Positions 1 through 5,250 of a stretch of 7,983 nt of DNA are shown here, in pieces. Numbering within the stretch: position 1 is the first letter of the stretch; each line of letters opens with the position of its first letter. Made by a program: the position numbers and the translations under genes. Location of the stretch: assembly GCA_964617665.1 (NCBI GenBank), contig CAZUAH010000614.1, positions 1 through 7,983 of the forward strand. Reading direction: 5' to 3'. The stretch comes from JADHUC01 sp964617665. GTDB lineage: Bacteria; Planctomycetota; Planctomycetia; Pirellulales; Pirellulaceae. The notes under the pieces were generated by a model that was given only the letters and a program-made list of their open reading frames with translations, did no database searches and had not been told where the DNA came from.

Positions 1-625
1 ACCGCAGCGTCTCATTGACCTGATCGCCGTATGCGTCGGTGCCGATCGCCGAAGTTGGCCGGTCGCTGGTCACATTGCCGTCGGCGTCGACATAGTAGGT
101 GATTGCCGGTGTCACTCCGTTGATGGTCAGGTCGTAATCGAACATGTCGGGGACCACCACGACGTCACGCGCAACCGCTCCCCATTCGCCCGAAGGGGGG
201 CCGGAGTGGTAGATGCCTTCGTAACCGACCGGATCGATGGTGATCGTCCGGTTCTGGAAGGTTAAGGCCCCATTCGATCCCACCGCCGAAGTTGGCCGGT
301 CGCTGGTCACGTTGCCGACAGCATCGACGCTGAAGCCGATGCCGGGCGTGACCCCGGATAGAGTCAGCGTGTAGTCCCCGTCGCTCAAGTCGAACGTGGT
401 TGCCCCAGTCACCGCTGCCTGACCGCTCACGGTGTACGCCCCTTCGTAGGCGCCTGGATCGAGTAGGATCGCGGCCAGCAGGTGTCGGCACTCCAGCGGT
501 TCGAGCAGGAGGCGGCGCTTCAGATAAGCCGACCGTGAACAGGTGCCGAGGTTGCGCGTGCGGCGATTCTTACGGTTCGAGCGACGGGACATCTTCGGAC
601 CGAAGCGATTGCCGAGGAAACTCAT
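1..625 (-). CDS. Planctomycete exported repeat protein with LEPR-XLL-like N-terminus (3' end beyond window)
   Basis: The frame starting at ATG 625 stays open for 208 codons to the window edge, so the gene is partial. A ribosome site AGGAG lies at 637-633, seven bases before the ATG. The first 40 residues are very basic (SRRSNRKNRRTRN), followed by LLLEPLECRHLLAA at about residues 39-52. This matches the LEPR-XLL-like N-terminal motif of many large planctomycete surface or secreted proteins. After it come two related units of about 79 residues: both begin with DPxxYEGxY or a close variant and share GVTP and GNVTSDRPTSA (residues 104-114 and 183-193). This suggests tandem beta-rich extracellular repeats. 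The specific function is unknown. Export is inferred from the N-terminus and from family knowledge. Confidence 0.82.
   Translation of the reverse strand, partial: MSFLGNRFGPKMSRRSNRKNRRTRNLGTCSRSAYLKRRLLLEPLECRHLLAAILLDPGAYEGAYTVSGQAAVTGATTFDLSDGDYTLTLSGVTPGIGFSVDAVGNVTSDRPTSAVGSNGALTFQNRTITIDPVGYEGIYHSGPPSGEWGAVARDVVVVPDMFDYDLTINGVTPAITYYVDADGNVTSDRPTSAIGTDAYGDQVNETLR
47..317. repeat. Intragenic direct repeat, 237-bp period
   Basis: A 27-base stretch at 47-73 recurs exactly at 284-310. Including the following bases, 33 of 34 positions agree between 47-80 and 284-317. The 237-bp spacing equals 79 codons, so the DNA repeat reflects tandem protein repeats in the exported protein (shared GNVTSDRPTSA). 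The near-identity at DNA level, with more diverged sequence between, points to recent duplication or gene conversion of this block. Confidence 0.85.
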
Positions 626-712
626 GTGCGTTCTCCTAGTCGAGAGTCAGGCGGTACGTCACGGATTGTTCGGGAAAGCCAATGTTCGAGTTTGCGAAAC
701 AAGGGGATGCGG

Positions 713-718
713 TATAAT
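713..718 (+). promoter_or_regulatory. Consensus -10 box of a putative sigma-70 promoter
   Basis: TATAAT at 713-718 is a perfect -10 hexamer in a GC-rich background. A weak -35-like TTTGCG lies at 691-696 with a 16-base spacer. Transcription would start near 724-726 and run away from the exported-protein gene into the hairpins ending at 819. The -35 match is poor, so promoter activity is inferred mainly from the -10 box and the terminator downstream. Confidence 0.5.
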
Positions 719-723
719 TCAAA

Positions 724-819
724 TGGACATCGCCCCGAGCGCACACAACGAGCGCCCCGGGGATGCCGGGCCGGTGAGGAACTTGGTTGCAGCCTGGGGC
801 CTCACCGGCCGCCTTTTTT
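724..819 (+). ncRNA. Candidate small structured RNA of about 95 nt
   Basis: This stretch lies between a perfect TATAAT (713-718) and a strong intrinsic terminator (769-819). The 5' part can fold into an interrupted hairpin. CATC 728-731 pairs with GATG 762-765, CCCG 734-737 with CGGG 758-761, and GCGC 739-742 with GCGC 752-755, around a nine-base loop. The terminator hairpin follows three bases later. No open frame here has a ribosome site and a recognisable product. It does not carry the conserved SRP-RNA loop sequence, and I do not recognise it as tmRNA, 6S or RNase P RNA. It could instead be an attenuated leader, but no plus-strand gene follows closely. Confidence 0.42.
769..819 (+). terminator. 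Strong rho-independent terminator
   Basis: An 11-bp perfect stem pairs 769-779 (GGCCGGTGAGG) with 800-810 (CCTCACCGGCC) around a 20-base loop. After three bases comes a run of six T at 814-819. The T run is on the plus-strand side only, so it terminates rightward transcription. The nearest possible transcript is the candidate small RNA from about 724. Confidence 0.75.
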
Positions 820-833
820 CTAGGTGTCAGTGT

Positions 834-1163
834 TCAGGATTCGAGTTTCGGGTATTGAGATTCGGACGCATTCAATGCAAATGCGCTGCTTACTTCGAAG
901 CGGTTGGGTTTCAAAACGAAAGGTCGGGATGGCGCTCCTTGGTTGATGAACGAAGCCAAGTTTGGGGCTCTCGAAAGATCGCGGGTGAATTCCCCGCTTG
1001 CCAGATAGAGCAAGACGTACCGTCGCACGGCAAGAACGAAAGCAATGGCAACGGTCAAGGCCAGTGACTGCCTGATCCCAAAATCAGCGTACTGTCGACG
1101 GCCTCCCATAGAACGTAACGGCCACCGACAACGCGGGCTCCCGCATCGACCCCAGAAAATCAT
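834..1163 (-). CDS. Possible small hypothetical protein with one membrane segment
   Basis: An open frame of 109 codons starts at ATG 1163, preceded by GAGG five bases upstream. A TTG at 1178 in the same frame is an alternative start without a good ribosome site. The predicted protein has a basic N-terminal part, then a hydrophobic stretch LALTVAIAFVLAV that could span the membrane, then a basic to neutral tail. A promoter-like TTGAAT/TATAAA pair lies 45-75 bases upstream of the ATG. I recognise no family. Codon use is not strongly gene-like, and the rest of 820-1317 holds nothing I can support, so this may be non-coding. Confidence 0.25.
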   Translation of the reverse strand: MIFWGRCGSPRCRWPLRSMGGRRQYADFGIRQSLALTVAIAFVLAVRRYVLLYLASGEFTRDLSRAPNLASFINQGAPSRPFVLKPNRFEVSSAFALNASESQYPKLES

Positions 1164-1207
1164 GGTTGCCTCATCCAAGGAAAGGGGTACGCCGTTGTCG
1201 CGGTGCG

Positions 1208-1236
1208 TTTATAACGCGTGCCGTTTTCCCATTCAA
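1208..1236 (-). promoter_or_regulatory. Putative sigma-70 promoter (minus strand)
   Basis: On the minus strand TTGAAT (1236-1231) is followed after 17 bases by TATAAA (1213-1208), each close to consensus with optimal spacing. The start would be near 1201, giving a leader of about 38 bases to the ATG at 1163. It would drive the small hypothetical ORF or an untranslated RNA in 820-1200. Confidence 0.4.
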
Positions 1237-1317
1237 GTATTCGTGAGAGATTTTCGGATCATTTTATCCAGTCTTCGTGAGCGGCATGGTGGGGGCCAAT
1301 AGAACGGCGCGCAACAG

Positions 1318-2640
1318 CTATGCGTACAGCATCTGCCGTACTCGCTGAACGCGAGATTCAAGCCTTCGGCGAACTGACAGCAAAGAATCGCCATCGGCGA
1401 AGACCGTTAGGATCGGGGCGCCCGCTTCTACTCTCCGAGGTGGTGCAGCTTTTATGTTGGTTCCTGGCTCGCGTCTATTTTCACTCTCCCTATGGGAGAG
1501 TCGAGCCAACGGCTCAGAGAGGGTTCCGTGCCCGTCCCTCCCCGGGCCTTCGGCCCGACCCTCCCGCACGCGGGAGGGTGAAGGTGCGTCTAAGCTGCAC
1601 GATGTCTGCCCCTGGGGAGGCGGGATGTCGGCTACGGCTGGCTGCCCGGCCCGCCCGTTTAGTCGTTCCGCGAACCGGACGAACCGTTTGGTGATGGCCA
1701 CGTTTTTGTCTGCGTATATGATCGCCTTGCCACTGTAACGGTTGTCTTGCCTCGTTGATGGTGCTGGCATGTCACCGTTCCGGCACGCTTGGACATGTAT
1801 TGCGATGGTGTTCAAATCGGTAACTCGCTCCAGTATTTCCACGGAGGCCGTGTAACGAGGATTCACCTCGACGGGCCACACTTGATTCTCGGCGAGAATA
1901 GCATCGACGCCAAAGATGCCGATCAGTCCAAACCGCTCTGCCAGGCAATTACCGATTCTGCGGAAATCCGTGGCGATGTCGGTGGGCAGATCGAGCGGTC
2001 CCAAGGAGCCTGAATACTGGAAACCGGTGGCACCCGTCCACGCTGTGCCGACAAGTTGCCGCGTGGCTCCGAGGAATACCGATCGCCCACCGGCTGCTAT
2101 GTATACGGCACTACACGGCTCGCCGTTGATGAAGCGTTGGAAGTAGAAGCGGGATCCACCGTCGTAGCACTCGTCTGCGGGCGCGTCACCGTCAGCTACC
2201 TGCACCACAGATATCCGGCCGCCTCCACTGGATTCGAGTGGTTTTCGCAGCCAGAGTCCATTGTTGGTGTGCGGTAAACGGCTGGCAAGTTGTGGGTAAC
2301 ATAGGCCTTCTTCCTCCAGGGCCTGTGCCACCATAAATGGATCTCGTATCCGACGCAGAACGTGGCCGGGGTTACCGTATAACTTGCGCGACGCAGCAAT
2401 GCGGTCGACCAGAGCAGGTTGGTTCTCCAACGCCCCTGTGTACATGACGGGGCACCGGGGAAGGGGGCCGGCTACCGTTTCCAAACCGTGCGGATAGTCG
2501 TCGACGCGGTAGGTGACGCAACACGCGGCCAAGTCGGTGTCGCCGAACATATCCACGGCAATGGGACGATAGCCCGATCGGATCGCCGAATGCGCTGCGG
2601 CTCGTACGCTGGCTCCGAGAATGAGTAACGCGGATGGCAT
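1318..2640 (-). CDS. ATP-grasp carboligase-type protein associated with H4MPT C1 genes
   Basis: The 440-residue protein opens with a Rossmann-like strand and turn (LLILGASVRAAAHSAIRSG, residues 5-23). It then shows ATP-grasp signatures: LRKPLESSGGGRI at 131-143, with the likely ATP-binding Lys and Gly-rich loop, and VEVNPRYTASVE at 257-268, with the metal-binding Glu and Asn. It resembles the COG2232-type ATP-dependent ligases (OrfY in methylotrophs) found beside H4MPT genes; a role in cofactor synthesis is inferred, and the substrate is unknown. It is divergent from fae. The start at 2640 is chosen because the conserved fold begins there; an in-frame ATG at 2709 would add 23 residues not expected in the fold. 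Residues about 353-387 are encoded by a hairpin repeat, so the C-terminal region is abnormal, although the family-like ending GAPILTVFADG is still in frame. Confidence 0.8.
   Translation of the reverse strand: MPSALLILGASVRAAAHSAIRSGYRPIAVDMFGDTDLAACCVTYRVDDYPHGLETVAGPLPRCPVMYTGALENQPALVDRIAASRKLYGNPGHVLRRIRDPFMVAQALEEEGLCYPQLASRLPHTNNGLWLRKPLESSGGGRISVVQVADGDAPADECYDGGSRFYFQRFINGEPCSAVYIAAGGRSVFLGATRQLVGTAWTGATGFQYSGSLGPLDLPTDIATDFRRIGNCLAERFGLIGIFGVDAILAENQVWPVEVNPRYTASVEILERVTDLNTIAIHVQACRNGDMPAPSTRQDNRYSGKAIIYADKNVAITKRFVRFAERLNGRAGQPAVADIPPPQGQTSCSLDAPSPSRVREGRAEGPGRDGHGTLSEPLARLSHRESENRREPGTNIKAAPPRRVEAGAPILTVFADGDSLLSVRRRLESRVQRVRQMLYA
1471..1592. repeat. Multi-hairpin (REP/MITE-like) element inside the ATP-grasp gene
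   Basis: Four hairpins stand in a row: 1483-1490/1494-1501 (8 bp), 1503-1507/1511-1515 (5 bp), 1543-1548/1552-1557 (6 bp) and 1558-1566/1571-1579 (9 bp). The core 1480-1582 has imperfect inverted ends, TTCACTCTCCC and GGGAGGGTGAA (10 of 11 match). It is flanked by the 7-bp direct repeat GCGTCTA at 1471-1477 and 1586-1592, a candidate target duplication. A further 9-bp inverted repeat, GTGCAGCTT 1443-1451 and AAGCTGCAC 1592-1600, encloses the whole. No transposase is present, so mobilisation would be in trans. In the gene it reads as SPSRVREGRAEGPGRDGHG and more, a low-complexity charged segment. Confidence 0.75.
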
Positions 2641-2659
2641 GAGCGTACCCCACGGGTGC

Positions 2660-2687
2660 TTGCATTTGTCCAAAGGTTTGCTAACTT
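2660..2687 (+). promoter_or_regulatory. Weak putative fae promoter in the divergent spacer
   Basis: The 130-base spacer between the ATP-grasp start (2640) and fae (2771) must hold promoters for both directions. On the plus strand TTGCAT (2660-2665) and TAACTT (2682-2687) are separated by 16 bases. Matches are moderate. On the minus strand TTGACC (2702-2697) is a fair -35 element, but the expected -10 position is poor. Confidence 0.25.
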
Positions 2688-2770
2688 CACGACTTGGGTC
2701 AACTCCCATTGCGTGTTACCCGTTGCTTTTCTTTTCCTCCGCCCAAATCCGAACGATGGAGAGAGATTCC

Positions 2771-3268
2771 ATGTCGATGTACATTGGTGAAGCGTTGGCT
2801 GGCGATGGTAACGAAATCGCCCACATTGACTTGTTAATTGGCAACAAGGACGGCCCTGTGGGCACGGCCTTTGCAAGCGCTCTGGCAACACAGAGCGAGG
2901 GGCATACAAATCTGCTGGCAGTTCTTACGCCGAATCTGGCGGTCAAGCCGTCCACGGCGATGGTCACCAAGGTGACGATCAAAGGCATGAAGCAAGCCAT
3001 CCAAATGTTCGGGCCCGCGCAAGCCGCGGTGGCCAAGGCGGTGGCAGATTCCGTCGCGGATGGCGTGATACCGAAGGACCAGTGCGAGGACTTGGTCATC
3101 GTCTGCGGCGTCTTCATTCATCCTGCTGCAGAAGAAGATAAGAAGATCTACGACTACAATTACGAAGCCACTAAGGATGCCATCGCCAACGCAATGTCGG
3201 GCAAACCGACCGCGGACGAGATGGTTGCAGGCAAGGATACTGCCGAGCACCCGTATAAGGGATTCTGA
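2771..3268 (+). CDS. fae: Formaldehyde-activating enzyme (Fae)
   Basis: Fae catalyses condensation of formaldehyde with tetrahydromethanopterin to methylene-H4MPT in the cytoplasm, the entry step of H4MPT-dependent formaldehyde oxidation. The 165-residue length fits the family. The hallmark GEALAGDGNEIAHIDLLIG is at residues 6-24; His18 corresponds to the catalytic His17 of the methylotroph enzyme. Also conserved are LLAVLTPNLAVKPSTAM, the QMFGPAQAAVA segment, GVFIHPAAEEDKKI and the YNYEATKDAI stretch. ATG 2771 is chosen because GGAGAGAG precedes it at 2758-2765; a second ATG two codons on (2777) is possible. mtdB follows on the same strand after a hairpin terminator. The family also contains paralogues with other roles, but the intact active site and the mtdB neighbour support true Fae. 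Confidence 0.95.
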   Translation: MSMYIGEALAGDGNEIAHIDLLIGNKDGPVGTAFASALATQSEGHTNLLAVLTPNLAVKPSTAMVTKVTIKGMKQAIQMFGPAQAAVAKAVADSVADGVIPKDQCEDLVIVCGVFIHPAAEEDKKIYDYNYEATKDAIANAMSGKPTADEMVAGKDTAEHPYKGF

Positions 3269-3294
3269 AGAGACGGTGACAGCGTACTAACAGG

Positions 3295-3324
3295 CCCGGT
3301 TTCTGTGTAGAGACCGGGTTTTCT
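3295..3324 (+). terminator. Intrinsic terminator/attenuator between fae and mtdB
   Basis: The stem 3295-3304 (CCCGGTTTCT) pairs with 3309-3318 (AGAGACCGGG) over ten base pairs with one G-U, closed by the loop GTGT, and is followed by TTTTCT at 3319-3324. It begins 26 bases after the fae stop and ends 17 bases before the mtdB start. It probably ends most fae transcripts while allowing some read-through to mtdB. Confidence 0.75.
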
Positions 3325-3341
3325 GCTTTGGGGTGGGCGTT

Positions 3342-4211
3342 GTGAGCAAAAAGAAGATCCTCATTCAGCTCGATCCTGATCCGCATGCCAGCGTCTTCGA
3401 TGCAGTGGTGGCGATCGACTCGGATGTGGACCATCTGCTGCAGTATGACGATGTCACGCCCGATCAGGTACGCGATTTGGTCTACGGCGCGATGTTCACT
3501 CGCGGGCCCGAGGATCTGCATAACACGGCGGTTTTCGTGGGCGGCTCGAACGTGGCGGCCGGCGAAACGCTGCTGAAGGCAGTCACCGAGTGCTTTTCCG
3601 GGCCGATGCGCGTATCCGTGCTTCTGGACGCCAACGGTGCCAATACCACGGCTGCCGCTGCCGTGTTGGCTGCTGCCGATCATGTGCCGCTTGGCGGATC
3701 GACAGTCACGGTCTTAGGGGCTACGGGGCCGGTCGGTCAGAGGGTCGTGCGTCTCTTGGCTCGCCAAGGCGTTCGCGTGCGAGTCGCTTCACGGAGTCGT
3801 GAACGGGCCGAGGAGACCTGTGCGGCAGTTGCAGGATTCGTCGACGGTGCTGAACTGTCCGCGTACGCAACGAATTCGCCCGAGACGACTGCGGAGGCCG
3901 TGGTTGGGGCGGATATCGTGATAGCCGCCGGCGCCGCCGGTGTCGAGCTATTGCCTGCCGACGTGCGTAGCGGGTGCGAGGAACTTCGCGTCGCGATTGA
4001 CTTGAACGCCGTTCCGCCTTTGGGTATTGGCGGTTTGGAGGTGACCGACGAGGCCGAGGAACGAGATGGAACGATCTGTTACGGTGCTATTGGTGTGGGT
4101 GGCCGCAAGATGAAAATCCACAAGGCCGCAATCCGAAAGCTGTTTGAGCGGAACGATCAAATCCTTGATGCCGAAGAGATCTACGAAATCGGGCAGCAAC
4201 TCCAGACATAG
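3342..4211 (+). CDS. mtdB: NAD(P)-dependent methylenetetrahydromethanopterin dehydrogenase (MtdB)
   Basis: MtdB oxidises methylene-H4MPT to methenyl-H4MPT with NAD(P)+, the step after Fae, in the cytoplasm. The 289-residue protein is close to the methylotroph enzyme in length and pattern. It starts SKKKILIQLDPDPHASVFD, has FVGGSNVAAGE and the LLDANGANTTAAAAV segment (residues about 94-108), a nucleotide-binding loop LGATGPVGQ at 125-133, ELLPADV, and PPLGIGG with YGAIGVGGRKMKIHKA near the end. RSRER after the second strand of the Rossmann fold could favour NADP, which is inference. The GTG at 3342 is chosen because SKKK matches the family start and a GGGGTGGG tract lies just upstream; a GTG at 3333 is the alternative. 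It is the second gene after fae, separated by an intrinsic terminator. Confidence 0.93.
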   Translation: MSKKKILIQLDPDPHASVFDAVVAIDSDVDHLLQYDDVTPDQVRDLVYGAMFTRGPEDLHNTAVFVGGSNVAAGETLLKAVTECFSGPMRVSVLLDANGANTTAAAAVLAAADHVPLGGSTVTVLGATGPVGQRVVRLLARQGVRVRVASRSRERAEETCAAVAGFVDGAELSAYATNSPETTAEAVVGADIVIAAGAAGVELLPADVRSGCEELRVAIDLNAVPPLGIGGLEVTDEAEERDGTICYGAIGVGGRKMKIHKAAIRKLFERNDQILDAEEIYEIGQQLQT

Positions 4212-4267
4212 GTTTCGCGTATCCGGATTCAGTTACTAGACGCATACGAAAAACGGTTAGTGTCCCC

Positions 4268-5014
4268 ATGAAAGTATCACCTTTTGACGTTCGATTGGTT
4301 GCTCTGACGCTGATGGCCGTGGTGTCCGCGGCTTCATGCAGCACGCAATGGGCCCAAGAGGCAAAGCCGAAAAAGGTGGAGACCGTGGGAACGGAGACGG
4401 AGGACGCAGAAACCGTGACGACCAATGCAACCGAGAATCCGAAAGCCAAGGTCGAGGAAACGGAATCAAAGGATGCCGGTATCGCGACCTTTGGAGCGGG
4501 GTGCTTCTGGTGCGTCGAGGCTGTGTTCCAGCAGGTAGACGGCGTGTTGTCAGTCGCATCCGGCTATACCGGTGGAACCGTCAAGAACCCCACCTATCGC
4601 CAGATTTGCGGCGGAAACACGGGGCACGCCGAGGTTTGCCAGATCCGCTACGACTCGTCGAAGATTACCTTCGATGAGCTTCTGGAGATCTTCTGGCTAA
4701 CGCACGATCCTACCACGCGCAATCGCCAAGGGAACGATGTAGGTACACAATACCGTTCAGTGGTTTTCTACCACGATAAGCAGCAGAAAACGCAGGCTGA
4801 AAAGCGCAAGCAGCAGTTGGACGCTGCGGGCGTGTGGAAGAATCCAATCGTGACAGAGATCAGCCCGGCCGTGAAGTTCTACAAGGCGGAAGGCTATCAT
4901 CAGAACTACTACATGGATAACCCTTCTAAGGGATACTGCCAGTTCGTCATTCGCCCCAAGGTCGAGAAGTTCCGCAAAGTGTTCAAGGATCGGCTGAAGA
5001 AGGATGGCGGATAG
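4268..5014 (+). CDS. msrA: Exported peptide-methionine (S)-S-oxide reductase MsrA
   Basis: MsrA reduces the S-epimer of methionine sulfoxide in proteins. Of 248 residues, about 72-242 form the catalytic domain: FGAGCFWCVEAVFQ with catalytic Cys79 (GCFWC, 78-82), SGYTGG, GNTGHAEVCQIRYD, the HDPTTRNRQGNDVGTQYRS segment with the usual substrate-site residues, and NPSKGYCQF with Cys224, a likely resolving Cys. The N-terminus has a hydrophobic segment LVALTLMAVVSAASC ending at Cys24, a weak lipobox, so export or lipid anchoring is likely. Residues 30-70 are a charged, Thr/Glu-rich linker typical of exported proteins. It lies 56 bases after mtdB, with no strong ribosome site before ATG 4268, so co-transcription with mtdB is possible but not shown. 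Confidence 0.93.
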   Translation: MKVSPFDVRLVALTLMAVVSAASCSTQWAQEAKPKKVETVGTETEDAETVTTNATENPKAKVEETESKDAGIATFGAGCFWCVEAVFQQVDGVLSVASGYTGGTVKNPTYRQICGGNTGHAEVCQIRYDSSKITFDELLEIFWLTHDPTTRNRQGNDVGTQYRSVVFYHDKQQKTQAEKRKQQLDAAGVWKNPIVTEISPAVKFYKAEGYHQNYYMDNPSKGYCQFVIRPKVEKFRKVFKDRLKKDGG

Positions 5015-5134
5015 TAGCGTTGGGGGCTTGTAGTTGCGAATGAGTTTGTACAGAATCTCTGCTTCTGCTAGTGTCGCGTTTGGTACGGCCCCCTCATTGG
5101 GACCGGCGCCAACCAGGATAGCCCGACGAGATTT

Positions 5135-5162
5135 TTGTCTGGCGGCGGCCCAGTGGTAGATT
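5135..5162 (+). promoter_or_regulatory. Putative nuoH promoter
   Basis: In the 236-base spacer before nuoH, TTGTCT (5135-5140) and TAGATT (5157-5162) are separated by 16 bases. The -10 box is preceded by TG one base away (extended -10). Each hexamer matches consensus at four of six positions. The start would be near 5169, giving an 80-base leader. Nothing else in 5015-5250 is supported; no terminator for msrA was seen. Confidence 0.35.
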
Positions 5163-5250
5163 GTGTGGGTTTGGGGCAGGGACACGCACACCGCTGGCTC
5201 GCGATCAAACGACGGACTAGCGACAACCCCGCAAGTTCAACTGGCTTACT

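Noticed and set aside
165..491. Minus-strand open frame of 108 codons inside the left gene
   Set aside because: It is in another frame, its product is an Arg-rich composition typical of GC-rich shadows, and the overlapping frame from 625 has a ribosome site, the LEPR-like motif and repeats.
543..1067. Plus-strand open frame of 174 codons
   Set aside because: It overlaps the 5' part of the exported-protein gene and runs across the TATAAT box and the terminator hairpin; no ribosome site or recognisable domain.
1480..1582. CRISPR or intrinsic terminator interpretation of the hairpin cluster
   Set aside because: The hairpins differ from one another and have no regular spacers, so not CRISPR; no T tract follows any stem, and the reading frame continues through it.
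2641..2709. Longer start for the ATP-grasp gene at ATG 2709
   Set aside because: The added 23 residues precede the first strand of the fold, there is no close ribosome site before 2709, and a fair -35-like TTGACC lies between the two starts. It is not excluded.
4757..5191. Minus-strand open frame of 144 codons antisense to msrA and the spacer
   Set aside because: Most of it is antisense to the conserved MsrA catalytic domain. The spacer portion looks superficially protein-like but has no family match I recognise and no good start.
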